A stretch of DNA of 32,578 bases from Parasporobacterium sp. (GTDB taxonomy: Bacteria > Bacillota > Clostridia > Lachnospirales > Lachnospiraceae), in the NCBI GenBank assembly GCA_017515535.1, contig JAFWFQ010000035.1, positions 1 to 32,578 of the forward strand. Direction: 5' to 3'. Below, in pieces: positions 8,312 to 16,678 of this stretch. The notes beneath the pieces are model-generated. The model saw nothing but the letters and a program-made list of their open reading frames with translations. It made no database searches and was not told the DNA's origin. Within the stretch, counting starts at the first letter, position 1, and each line of letters opens with the position of its first letter. A program made the position numbers and the translations under genes.

Positions 8312-10222
8312 TTAATGTTCCAAACAGATCCCGCTTCCAAAGACCCTTGCACCGCACCCGGAACAGCCGTCTTTGCAGTTCCTTGTAACGGTTTCCTCTA
8401 CCGCGTTCTGATATTCCCGTTTCATAAACGCTTTCGTAACTCCCGCATCAATAAAATCCCAGGGAAGGATCTCCTCGAGATCGCGTCTCCGATAGACATA
8501 GAAATCCAAGGCAGCCCCTGCTTTATCCGGACGGAATGCTTCTGTTTTCGAAAGCAAGTCAATTGCACGGATCCATTTTTCATAATCAAAATGATCCGTC
8601 CATGCGTCAAATGTCGCGCCGGAAAGGTAGGCTTCTTCTATGATCTTTCCGACCCTTCGGTCTCCTCTTGCAAGAAGCCCCTCGATGACCGACGTCTTTG
8701 CATCATGCCAGTTATAACGGATACTCTTTTTATTGAGCTGTCCCTTGATCGATTCGTTCAGGAAGGAAGCCTTGTCCAGATACGTCTCCGGCGTATACAT
8801 CGGTTCCCATTGGAACGGGGTAAACGGTTTCGGAATAAAGAAGGAGGTGCTGACGGTGATCTGGACCTTCCCGCTTCTCTGCTCCTTCGGGACCGTATCA
8901 TAATAAAGTTCGGCTATTTTTTCAGAAAGATCGGAGATTCCAAGGATATCCGTTTCCGTTTCCGTCGGAAGACCCAGCATAAAATAAAGTTTGACCTTAT
9001 TCCAGCCGCCGCGGAACGCCATCTCTGATCCGTTCATGATATCAGCTTCCGTAATTCCTTTATTGATCACATCTCTCATCCTTTGGGTCCCTGCCTCCGG
9101 TGCAAAAGTAAGCGAACTCTTACGGACATCCTGGACTTTACTCATGACATCCAGCGCAAACTCATCGATCCGAAGGGACGGAAGCGAGATATTGACTTTT
9201 TTATTATGAAATTCATTGACCAGATAATCCATAAGCTCTGCAAACCATGGATAATCGCTCGTACTGAGTGAGGTCAGCGAAAGCTCCTCATATCCGGTAT
9301 TCTTTATAATTTCCTTTGCATATGTTTTCAGTGTTTCCAAAGACCTTGTCCGGAGCGGCCGGTAGATCATTCCTGCCTGACAGAAACGGCATCCGCGGAT
9401 ACAGCCCCTCTGGATCTCGAGGACCGCACGATCCTGTGTCGCCTGAACATACGGGATCACCGGCTTTAACGGATACGGAGCACTGCTCAGATCGTTTACG
9501 ACCTGTTTTTTTACCGTCTGCGGAGCGTGTCCGCCGTCAGGAAACGCTTTCGGTTCAAAACTTTGGATCGTTCCGTCTTCATGATAGGAGACCTCATAAA
9601 GCGACGGAACGTAGATCCCTTCGACTTCTGCCGCCTTTCTTAAAAAGTCCGCACGGCTTCCGCCTTCTTTTCTGTTTTGCTTATAAACATCTAAAAGCCG
9701 GAAATAAACCGTCTCGCCTTCTCCGATATAAAAGAGATCAAAGAAGTCTGCAAGGGGCTCCGGATTATAAACACAGGGCCCGCCTCCGATCACAATGGGA
9801 CAATCCCCGCCCCGGTCTTCGGCATGCAGCGGGATCATTGACAGATCTAAAATCTGGAGCACATTCGTATATGCCATCTCATACTGGAGCGTGATCCCAA
9901 GGAAATCAAAGTCTTTGACCGGTTCCTGGGATTCGAGCGCAAAAAGAGGGATCCCTTCTTCTTTCATGATCTGTTCCAGATCAGACCAGGGGGAATAGAC
10001 CCGCTCGCACCAGATATCCTCTTTCTCGTTCAGCATCGAGTAAAGGATCTGGATCCCGAGATGGCTCATTCCGATCTCATAAAGATCCGGAAAGCACATG
10101 GCAAAACGGACAGAGACCTCTTCTTTCTTTTTCATCACGGAGCCGATTTCTCCGCCGGTATATCGTGCCGGCTTTTCCACATTCATCAGGATCCGTTCCG
10201 GCAATGCATAATGTCTTTCCAT
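8312..10222 (-). CDS. B12-binding-like radical SAM protein, TIGR03960 family
   Basis: A 636-residue protein of the TIGR03960 family with unknown substrate. The N-terminal part (about 1-200) is a B12-binding-like fold (SHLGIQILYSMLNE, GITLQYEMAYTN, IGGGPCVYNPEP). The radical SAM core has the cluster motif CIRGCRFCQAG (CxxxCxxC), then SLTSLSTSDYPW and SLPSLRIDEF. The C-terminus carries a Cys-rich tail (NCKDGCSGCG). The ATG overlaps the recU stop by one base (TAATG), suggesting translational coupling, and AAAGGGA precedes it. In clostridia this protein is encoded with DUF2344 and RNase G, as here. Confidence 0.94.
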   Translation of the reverse strand: MERHYALPERILMNVEKPARYTGGEIGSVMKKKEEVSVRFAMCFPDLYEIGMSHLGIQILYSMLNEKEDIWCERVYSPWSDLEQIMKEEGIPLFALESQEPVKDFDFLGITLQYEMAYTNVLQILDLSMIPLHAEDRGGDCPIVIGGGPCVYNPEPLADFFDLFYIGEGETVYFRLLDVYKQNRKEGGSRADFLRKAAEVEGIYVPSLYEVSYHEDGTIQSFEPKAFPDGGHAPQTVKKQVVNDLSSAPYPLKPVIPYVQATQDRAVLEIQRGCIRGCRFCQAGMIYRPLRTRSLETLKTYAKEIIKNTGYEELSLTSLSTSDYPWFAELMDYLVNEFHNKKVNISLPSLRIDEFALDVMSKVQDVRKSSLTFAPEAGTQRMRDVINKGITEADIMNGSEMAFRGGWNKVKLYFMLGLPTETETDILGISDLSEKIAELYYDTVPKEQRSGKVQITVSTSFFIPKPFTPFQWEPMYTPETYLDKASFLNESIKGQLNKKSIRYNWHDAKTSVIEGLLARGDRRVGKIIEEAYLSGATFDAWTDHFDYEKWIRAIDLLSKTEAFRPDKAGAALDFYVYRRRDLEEILPWDFIDAGVTKAFMKREYQNAVEETVTRNCKDGCSGCGARVFGSGICLEH

Positions 10223-10755
10223 TAAAGATCCCTTTCCTGAATATCTTTATTCAGCCCCTCAAGATAATGGAGCTCGACTCCAAGCTTTGGCCCCATAAAA
10301 AATTCCGGATCAAGCTCGGAAATATGAAAACTTTTCTTTTCCCCTGACTTCGCCCGTGCATAAAACTTTTTCAGTTCAAAAAACTTCATGTAGTAATACT
10401 TATCCACGGAAGAAAAATAGATCAAAAGGAAGGCGACCCCGCCCTGGCGTTCAAAATCCTCCATGAACTGATACTGGTGTTCATGGACATTCAGCATCTG
10501 GAACGTCTCACTGCTGCATTCCTTCGCGTCAAAGCAGACCGGAAACGACTGGACGACACCGATATAGTCGACCGTACTCTTTTTCTCAAAATATGCCAGC
10601 GTAATATGACGGTCATTATCTATTTCGACCGGTTTGATCGGGGTCGGAATCTTCTGGACAAGTGCCAGCCTCAGCTCCCGGTATTTTTCATTGGTGCTGT
10701 TGATAACTTTTTCAAATTGTGAACCCCTTAGTCCTCTGCTGTCCCAGGTTGCCAT
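10222..10755 (-). CDS. recU: Holliday junction resolvase RecU
   Basis: RecU cuts four-way junctions in recombination and chromosome segregation in Firmicutes. The 177-residue product carries the endonuclease core: TNEKY near the start, KIPTPIKPVEI, STVDYIGVV with catalytic Asp63, FDAKE (Asp76-Lys78, where Bacillus RecU has Glu) and the HEHQYQFM block. It is somewhat shorter than Bacillus RecU (about 206), mainly at the N-terminus. A strong AAGGAG lies six bases before the ATG. RecU usually neighbours a penicillin-binding protein gene; here it is with polA, coaE and a pseudouridine synthase. Confidence 0.9.
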   Translation of the reverse strand: MATWDSRGLRGSQFEKVINSTNEKYRELRLALVQKIPTPIKPVEIDNDRHITLAYFEKKSTVDYIGVVQSFPVCFDAKECSSETFQMLNVHEHQYQFMEDFERQGGVAFLLIYFSSVDKYYYMKFFELKKFYARAKSGEKKSFHISELDPEFFMGPKLGVELHYLEGLNKDIQERDL

Positions 10756-10767
10756 AGAATTCTCCTT

Positions 10768-11808
10768 TTAATTTCGAATAATTGACTTTCTGTCAGATAG
10801 TTCCGGTATTTCTTTACAGATCTTTGCAAGATCTTCCGGCACCGGTGCTTTGATCTCTCTTCCGTTAAGATAAGAAAGCGTTCCGTTCATTTCCCGGAAA
10901 AAGATCTTATAAGCATGAAGCGCCTGCCGCTTCAGACCGTATTTCTCCCTGATCTTCTTATTCGCTTCCGGCTCCCCGTATTTTGGGTCCCCTAAAAGTG
11001 GATGTCCGATCGAGGCAAGATGGGCACGGATCTGGTGGCTTTTTCCGGTGATCAGCTCTACCTGAAGAAGCGTAATCTCCTCTGTTCCGGCAAGCGGTTC
11101 ATAGGCGGTCAGGATCCTTGCCGCTTTCTGATCCGTTCCCCGTTTCAATATCTTGACCTTGTTGCTTCGTTCATCTTTTACAAGAAAGCCGTCAATTGTC
11201 TCTTTCTTTGTAATCTTCCCTTTTACAAGGCAAAGATAGTATTTATCAATTCTCCGCTCTTTCAGCGCGTTATTCAGCTCTCTGGACGCATTCAGGTTCT
11301 TACCCGCAAGGATAAGACCAGAGGTATTGCGGTCAAGGCGGTTCGAGATCCCGGGTGTATAAAAACCCTTCATATCGGAAGATTCCGCCGTTTCTTTTCC
11401 GAAAGCATCTGTTTTCGCAAGATGTCCGATCAGAAGATCATTCATCGAACGATCCTCCTTCCCTGCTTTCTGGGAAAGCATCCCGGAAGGCTTGTTGAAC
11501 GCGATCGGGTTCTCATCCTCAAAGACAATATACTCCTCCGCCGGGTCAGGCCCGTTTTCAGTTTTGATCTCATAGGACTTCTTCGTCGTACTGCGGAACT
11601 TCTCTATCGTCTCATCCGCCAGATAAAGACGGATGCAGTCGCCTTCTTTCAAAAGCTCTTTTCCCTGTGCCTTGTGGTCATTCAGCACAATATTCTTTTT
11701 GCGCAGCATCTTATAGACAAATCCTTTTGGGGCTTTGTCCAGATAGCGGGAGACGATCTTGTCCAGTCTTCCGCCCGAAATTTCTTTCGTGATCTTGATC
11801 TCTTTCAA
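10768..11808 (-). CDS. RluA-family pseudouridine synthase (RluC/RluD-like)
   Basis: Converts uridine to pseudouridine in 23S rRNA or other RNA; which site cannot be told from sequence. The 346-residue product has an N-terminal S4 RNA-binding domain (GGRLDKIVSRYL through LLKEGDCIRLYL, about 12-70), the catalytic motif NRLDRNTSGLIL with the active-site Asp, and the C-terminal HQIRAHLASIGHPLLGDPKYG signature. The start is a TTG at 11808 with only a weak upstream GGAAGAG; the S4 domain begins close by, so no later start is likely. It lies between coaE and recU. Confidence 0.93.
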   Translation of the reverse strand: MKEIKITKEISGGRLDKIVSRYLDKAPKGFVYKMLRKKNIVLNDHKAQGKELLKEGDCIRLYLADETIEKFRSTTKKSYEIKTENGPDPAEEYIVFEDENPIAFNKPSGMLSQKAGKEDRSMNDLLIGHLAKTDAFGKETAESSDMKGFYTPGISNRLDRNTSGLILAGKNLNASRELNNALKERRIDKYYLCLVKGKITKKETIDGFLVKDERSNKVKILKRGTDQKAARILTAYEPLAGTEEITLLQVELITGKSHQIRAHLASIGHPLLGDPKYGEPEANKKIREKYGLKRQALHAYKIFFREMNGTLSYLNGREIKAPVPEDLAKICKEIPELSDRKSIIRN

Positions 11809-11841
11809 AACTGCTGCTTTCTCTTCCGGGAAACAATCTGT

Positions 11842-12441
11842 TTATTGGTTAAAAAACTCATCGATCTGGGCTTTCGTTTCTTCTATAGTTCCCGTATTAT
11901 TGATCAGATAATCCGCATGCGCACGGAATTCCTCATCCGAAAGCTGGTTTTCCATAATGCTTAATGCCTTTTCCCGGGAATAACCGCGGTCACGCATCAA
12001 ACGACGGATCCGCTCTTCTTTTTCCACGTATACGACCCAGAGGGAATCCAATATATCTTCATATCCGGCTTCAATCAGAAGCGCCGCTTCCACAACAACC
12101 AGCGCATCCTTATCCTCCTTATAGAAACCGGCAATGCGGGCAAGGATCTCTTCCCTGACCGCCGGATGGGTCAGCGAATTTAAAAGAGCAAGCTTTTCTT
12201 CGTCCGCAAAAACGATTTTCGCAAGTTTTACACGGTCGATGCAGCGCGGTTCCTTTTCCTGACCTTCCAGGATCTCCGGTCCGAAAGCCTTAACGACAGC
12301 AGTATATGCGGTCCTTCCGGGTTCCATCAGTTCCTTCGCGACATCGTCCGACAGGATCATCTTTGCTCCGTAATTCTCTTCCAGTATTTTCAAAACCGTC
12401 GATTTTCCGGCACCGACTCCTCCGGTTACTCCGATTACCAT
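11842..12441 (-). CDS. coaE: Dephospho-CoA kinase
   Basis: CoaE performs the last step of coenzyme A synthesis, phosphorylating the 3'-hydroxyl of dephospho-CoA. The 199-residue product begins with the P-loop GVTGGVGAGKST and contains the DDVAKELMEPG and LTHPAVREEI segments and the VVEAALLIEAGYED motif. Length is typical. It follows polA by 18 bases, a common Firmicute arrangement (polA, sometimes mutM, coaE). Confidence 0.96.
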   Translation of the reverse strand: MVIGVTGGVGAGKSTVLKILEENYGAKMILSDDVAKELMEPGRTAYTAVVKAFGPEILEGQEKEPRCIDRVKLAKIVFADEEKLALLNSLTHPAVREEILARIAGFYKEDKDALVVVEAALLIEAGYEDILDSLWVVYVEKEERIRRLMRDRGYSREKALSIMENQLSDEEFRAHADYLINNTGTIEETKAQIDEFFNQ

Positions 12442-12459
12442 CTTGACGTCCTAATCCTT

Positions 12460-15192
12460 TCAGTGCGCTTCAAACCAGTCTTTTCCCTCATCGACTTCGA
12501 CTTCCAGCGGAACTTTTACCTCAGCCGCTGAGGCCATTTCACGCTTTAAGATCTCCGCTACTTTATCCTTGTCACTTTCCTCGCATTCCACAAGAAGTTC
12601 ATCGTGGACCTGGAGAACGATCCGTGCGGTTACATCCGCTTCTTTCAGCGCTTTTTCCACATTGATCATCGCGATCTTCATGATATCTGCTGCCGATCCC
12701 TGGATTGGGGCATTCATCGCGGCCCGCTCACCGAATGCTCTCTGCATAAAATTGCTGGAAGAAAGCTCCGGGATCGGACGTCTGCGGTCGAACATCGTTG
12801 TCGTATAGCCGTCCATCTTGGCCTGTTTGACCGTCCGGTCCAGGAACTCCTTGACCTTCGGATAGGTTGCGAAATACTGTTTGATATATTCTCCTGCCTC
12901 TTTGCGGGAAATACTCAGGTCCTGGCTCAGCCCGAAGGAACTGATCCCGTATACGATCCCAAAGTTTACGGCCTTGGCATTCCGTCTCTGTTCTTTTGTC
13001 ACCTCATCGAGCGGCGTATGGAAGACCTTGGATGCAGTGATCTTATGAATATCCGCATCGCTCTTATAAGCTTCGATCAGATTCTCGTCCCCGGAAAGAT
13101 GGGCCAGAAGTCGAAGCTCGATCTGGGAATAATCGGCATCCAGGAAAGTGCATCCTTCCGAGGCAACAAACGCCTTCCGGATCCCTTGTCCGAGCTCGTT
13201 CCGGATCGGGATGTTCTGGAGATTCGGCTCCGTGGAACTGATCCGCCCCGTTGCCGTAATCGTCTGGTTAAAAGTTCCGTGAATCCTTCCGTCTTCGGAA
13301 ATAAAGGCGGTCAATCCATCCGCATAGGTCGATTTCAGTTTTGCCGCCTGCCTGTATTCCAGGATCCGGTTGACGAACGGAAACTCGTCTGCCAGCTTTT
13401 CCAGGACCTCTGCGGAGGTCGAATAACCGGTCTTTGTTTTCTTGCCATGTGGCAGCTTTAGTTTTTCAAACAAGATCACGCCAAGCTGTTTCGGCGAATT
13501 AATATTGAATTCTTCTCCTGCTTCTTTGTATATCTCCGCTTCGAGCTCCGCAATCGACTTCGCAAGTTCTTCGGAATATTCCTCGAGGATCTTCTTTTCG
13601 ACGCGGATCCCGGCCCGTTCCATATTGTAAAGGGAAATGGAAAGCGGCATTTCCATTCCGCGGAAAAGCTTTTCCATTTCGGCCCCGATTAATTTTTCAT
13701 TTAATTTCGGATACGCCTTAAGCGCACAGAAACTTGAAAGCGCAGCGACCCGCATCGCACCTTCCTTTTTCTCCTCTGAAAGAAGCGCCTCTTTGATCGA
13801 AAGCTTTCCGATCAGTTCTTCTTTCGAAGGGATGATCTCTCCCGTCATATCTTTATAAACACCGTCATATGGATAAGAAGACTTTGCAGGATCCAACAAA
13901 TACGCCATGATCTCAAGATCTGAAACGTTAGTAAAGTCCGAAGGATCAAGTGCTTCCGGCCAGAGACCTTCCGTTCCTTCTTTTTTATCCGTTCCGCTAA
14001 GGAGCTGTTCCCAGTTCATCTGCTGCCCTTTGCCCGAAGAACTGCTCTCAGGGTCCATGGAATGAAGGATCTTTTTCAGTCCAAAGATAAAGATCCCTTT
14101 CGCTTCTTTCAGGAAAGGCAGGATCGATGGGATCTCCCCTTCCGCAACAACGGTCCGTACTTCCCCGTTCTCCTCAAAGGAAAGCCCTAACAGGACGCCG
14201 TCCGGATCCAGGTACAATCCGCATCCTTCCGCATCCTTTGCTTTTTTCAGGATATCCGGAAGCGCGGAAATCTCCGCGGTTTCAAACTCCAGATCCGCAT
14301 TGCCGGCTACTTCGGTTTCCGTAAACCGTTCAAGAAGCTTCTTCAGCTCCAGCCGTTTATAGAGTTCATAAGAATCATCATTATAAAAAACCGTTTCCGA
14401 TTCTATTTTTGCATCATGGAAATCCATCCCGACCGGACTGTTGACATTGATCTCCGCAAGAAGCCGGCTCATCCGACCCTGCTCAATAAATTCTTTCAGA
14501 TTATTCTTTGCCCGGTTCGGTGTGATCTCTTCGACATGGTCATAGGCATTTTCAAGCGAACCGAACTGAACAATAATATTCGTTGCGGTCTTTTCCCCGA
14601 TTCCCGGGATTCCCGGGATATTGTCCGAAGAATCGCCCATCAGGGCCTTAAGATCAATAAATTCCTGTGGCGTGACCTGGTATTTTTCCTTGACATCATC
14701 CGCAAAGTAAGTCTCGATCTCCGTTCCGCCGCCTTTGGTCTTCGGGATCACGATCATAATATTTTCAGAAGCTAACTGAAGGAGATCCCTGTCGCCGGAA
14801 AGGACAACGACCTCAAGTCCTTCTGCTTCTGCTTTTTTCGCATACGTCCCGAGAACGTCATCTGCTTCATATCCGGGGAGCTCGGCAGTCTTGATCTTCA
14901 TGCTCTGAAGGACCTCTTTTAAAACCGGGACCTGCTCATGCAGTTCATCCGGCATTCCTTTTCTTGTCCCCTTATAAGCCTCAAACATCTTATGACGGAA
15001 GGTCTTATCCGGAAGATCAAACGCTACGATGACATAATCCGGTTTCGTCTTCGCATAGACATTAAAAAAGATATTCAGAAAACCGTAGATCGCGTTCGTA
15101 TGGAGCCCCTCCGAGTTCGTAAGAGGCGGAACGCCGTAGAATGCACGGTTTACGATACTATGTCCATCGATCAATAATAGTTTTTCTTTCAT
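12460..15192 (-). CDS. polA: DNA polymerase I, proofreading site lost
   Basis: PolA fills gaps and removes RNA primers. The 910-residue product has the N-terminal 5'-nuclease/FEN domain (LLLIDGHSIVNRAFYG, PGYEADDVLGT, LKALMGDSSDNIPG), a degenerate 3'-5' exonuclease domain (about 295-470) and the polymerase domain. The latter has motif A DADYSQIELRLLA, O-helix RRNAKAVNFGIVYGIS and motif C VHDELLVE. The exonuclease metal ligands are absent (GLYLDPDG in place of a D-x-E motif), as in Bacillus PolA. The start ATG at 15192 lies one base after the yfbR stop, with AAGGA nine bases upstream; longer readings back to 15216 lack a good ribosome binding site. Confidence 0.97.
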   Translation of the reverse strand: MKEKLLLIDGHSIVNRAFYGVPPLTNSEGLHTNAIYGFLNIFFNVYAKTKPDYVIVAFDLPDKTFRHKMFEAYKGTRKGMPDELHEQVPVLKEVLQSMKIKTAELPGYEADDVLGTYAKKAEAEGLEVVVLSGDRDLLQLASENIMIVIPKTKGGGTEIETYFADDVKEKYQVTPQEFIDLKALMGDSSDNIPGIPGIGEKTATNIIVQFGSLENAYDHVEEITPNRAKNNLKEFIEQGRMSRLLAEINVNSPVGMDFHDAKIESETVFYNDDSYELYKRLELKKLLERFTETEVAGNADLEFETAEISALPDILKKAKDAEGCGLYLDPDGVLLGLSFEENGEVRTVVAEGEIPSILPFLKEAKGIFIFGLKKILHSMDPESSSSGKGQQMNWEQLLSGTDKKEGTEGLWPEALDPSDFTNVSDLEIMAYLLDPAKSSYPYDGVYKDMTGEIIPSKEELIGKLSIKEALLSEEKKEGAMRVAALSSFCALKAYPKLNEKLIGAEMEKLFRGMEMPLSISLYNMERAGIRVEKKILEEYSEELAKSIAELEAEIYKEAGEEFNINSPKQLGVILFEKLKLPHGKKTKTGYSTSAEVLEKLADEFPFVNRILEYRQAAKLKSTYADGLTAFISEDGRIHGTFNQTITATGRISSTEPNLQNIPIRNELGQGIRKAFVASEGCTFLDADYSQIELRLLAHLSGDENLIEAYKSDADIHKITASKVFHTPLDEVTKEQRRNAKAVNFGIVYGISSFGLSQDLSISRKEAGEYIKQYFATYPKVKEFLDRTVKQAKMDGYTTTMFDRRRPIPELSSSNFMQRAFGERAAMNAPIQGSAADIMKIAMINVEKALKEADVTARIVLQVHDELLVECEESDKDKVAEILKREMASAAEVKVPLEVEVDEGKDWFEAH

Positions 15193-15193
15193 C

Positions 15194-15796
15194 TTATTCA
15201 TTCCTTGTCTGCTCATCCAGGGTCAGATAATACCCCGGGAGGAAAGATTCCATAAAATAGTCAACCTCCGGCATCTGAAACTCTTTGATCCTCCGGAGCG
15301 TTGCTTCTTTTGCCTGAACAAAGTCGCGGTTTCCGGACTGCTCTTCTTCGATGCATTTGATCAGCGCCGATATCTTGTCCGCTGCCTTCACATACTTTTT
15401 CAGGATTTTATCCTCCGGTCCGGTCATATTCAAAAGTTCTTCATAGATTGGCTGCATCCCGGCAGGAAGCTGGGAGATCATCTTTGCTTTCGCAGCTTCT
15501 TCAACATGGTCATACGCATCCTTGATCTTCGGGTCATAGTATTTGACCGGTGTCGGAAGATCTCCGGTTATGATCTCCGGCGCGTCATGAAAAGCAGCAA
15601 GAAGCGCCGCTCTTCCTTCATTCAGCTTCGCGCCGAACTTTGTATTTGCAATCACGACCAATGCGTGGGTAATAAAGATCACATCCAGCGTATGATCCGC
15701 TAAGGACTCATTTCTTGTATTGCGCATCAGATTCCAGCGGTCGATATATTTCATTCTGGAAAGGATGGCATAAAAATGGCTGTTTTCTTTCATCAT
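15194..15796 (-). CDS. yfbR: YfbR-like HD-domain 5'-deoxynucleotidase
   Basis: YfbR dephosphorylates deoxyribonucleoside 5'-monophosphates, controlling nucleotide pools. The 200-residue product closely follows E. coli YfbR: SHFYAILSRMKYIDRWNLMRN at the start, ADHTLDV (HD-domain His), FHDAPEIITGDLPTPVKYYD with the His-Asp pair, the KAADKISALIKCIEE block and the VDYFMESFLPGYYLTLDE end. GAGGA precedes a double ATG (15796 or 15793). It is first in the operon with polA, one base apart, a sensible pairing of nucleotide metabolism with DNA synthesis. Its leader contains a terminator-like hairpin. Confidence 0.94.
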   Translation of the reverse strand: MMKENSHFYAILSRMKYIDRWNLMRNTRNESLADHTLDVIFITHALVVIANTKFGAKLNEGRAALLAAFHDAPEIITGDLPTPVKYYDPKIKDAYDHVEEAAKAKMISQLPAGMQPIYEELLNMTGPEDKILKKYVKAADKISALIKCIEEEQSGNRDFVQAKEATLRRIKEFQMPEVDYFMESFLPGYYLTLDEQTRNE

Positions 15797-15831
15797 TCTA
15801 TCCTCATTGATCTTACGGAAGGAACTAAAAA

Positions 15832-15887
15832 GCCTGTCCGTAAACTTATTCGTACAAGTTTTTGCACAAAGAAGTATCCGGACAGGC
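15832..15887 (-). terminator. Hairpin with T-run ahead of yfbR-polA (terminator/attenuator)
   Basis: GCCTGTCCG (15832-15840) pairs with CGGACAGGC (15879-15887). An inner 6-bp stem (15842-15847 with 15856-15861) lies in the loop. On the minus strand the stem is followed by TTTTT, and on the plus strand by TTTT. It may end the glmM operon transcript, but it also lies downstream of the promoter at 15940-15968, so it could attenuate yfbR-polA transcription. Confidence 0.65.
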
Positions 15888-15939
15888 CTTTTCTTCCGCT
15901 TATAACCTGCCCTGAAAAACGTTTCCTGTGCAAGTTATA

Positions 15940-15968
15940 AGTATAACCCGAATCTGTTCTTTTGTCAG
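15940..15968 (-). promoter_or_regulatory. Promoter upstream of yfbR-polA operon
   Basis: Minus-strand CTGACA (15968-15963), a 17-bp spacer and TATACT (15945-15940), just after the stop of the acetyltransferase gene. The start is expected near 15933, about 137 bases before yfbR. Confidence 0.6.
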
Positions 15969-15972
15969 CCTC

Positions 15973-16641
15973 TTATTCCTTCGTAACGATTTTTCCGCCG
16001 GCCTTATAGATACTGTTTGGCGGGATCACGCCGCGGACTCCGGAGGTCGGATAAACGTTGGAGTCACGCCCGATCACAGTTCCCGGATTCAGAACGGAAT
16101 TACATCCGACTTCGACACGGTCGCCTAACATCGCACCGACTTTCTTCCGGTTCGTCGGGATCTCCTCATCCCCCGTCTTGATCACAACATTCAGCTTATC
16201 ACTCTTGACATTTGAAGTAATCGATCCTGCGCCCATATGCGCTTTGTATCCAAGGATTGAATCCCCGACATAGTTATAATGCGGAACCTGGACATTATCA
16301 AACAGGATGACGTTTTTCAGTTCTGTGGAGTTTCCGATAACACAGTTGTCACCGATCAAAACCGAACCACGGAGAAACGCGCCCGGACGGACCTCGGTTC
16401 CATGACCGATGATTGCAGGTCCGTTGATATAATTCGTTTCCCGGATATAAAACTTGACGTCTTTCGCGATCCAGACATCTTCTGCCGGATGATCAAACTC
16501 ATCAGCCGGAAGTGTCTTTCCAAGTTCCAGGATAAAATCCGAGATTCCCGCGAGTGCTTCCCATGGATACTGAAATCCGCTTAAGTAGGATGCTGCTCTG
16601 GTATGTTCGAGATCAAAGAGATCTTTTACTTCAATTCCCAT
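15973..16641 (-). CDS. Left-handed beta-helix acyltransferase resembling the GlmU acetyltransferase domain
   Basis: A 222-residue protein with a short helical N-terminus (1-60) and a left-handed beta-helix of hexapeptide repeats (about 60-220). Segments VPHYNYVGDS (118-127) and MGAGSITSNVKSDK (136-149) line up with GlmU AGHLTYLGDA and IGAGTITCNYDG, so His121 and Tyr124 probably match the catalytic His363 and Tyr366. The uridylyltransferase domain of GlmU is absent. Its place 37 bases after glmM suggests N-acetylation of glucosamine-1-phosphate made by GlmM. Databases often name such proteins UDP-GlcNAc pyrophosphorylase, which the missing nucleotidyltransferase domain argues against. AAAGGTG precedes the ATG. 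Confidence 0.82.
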   Translation of the reverse strand: MGIEVKDLFDLEHTRAASYLSGFQYPWEALAGISDFILELGKTLPADEFDHPAEDVWIAKDVKFYIRETNYINGPAIIGHGTEVRPGAFLRGSVLIGDNCVIGNSTELKNVILFDNVQVPHYNYVGDSILGYKAHMGAGSITSNVKSDKLNVVIKTGDEEIPTNRKKVGAMLGDRVEVGCNSVLNPGTVIGRDSNVYPTSGVRGVIPPNSIYKAGGKIVTKE

Positions 16642-16678
16642 ATCTTTTCACCTTTATCTTTCTATCAGCAATGCTTTT

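Noticed and set aside
8258..9028. 256-codon plus-strand open frame
   Set aside because: It is antisense to the radical SAM gene, has no ribosome binding site or recognisable domain, and its composition mirrors the codon pattern of the gene opposite.
11002..11964. 320-codon plus-strand open frame
   Set aside because: It lies opposite the pseudouridine synthase and coaE, both well supported; the product has no family features.
15831..15887. Inverted repeat as the ends of a small mobile element
   Set aside because: Only 9-bp arms 38 bases apart, T-runs on both sides and no target duplication; a terminator explains it better.
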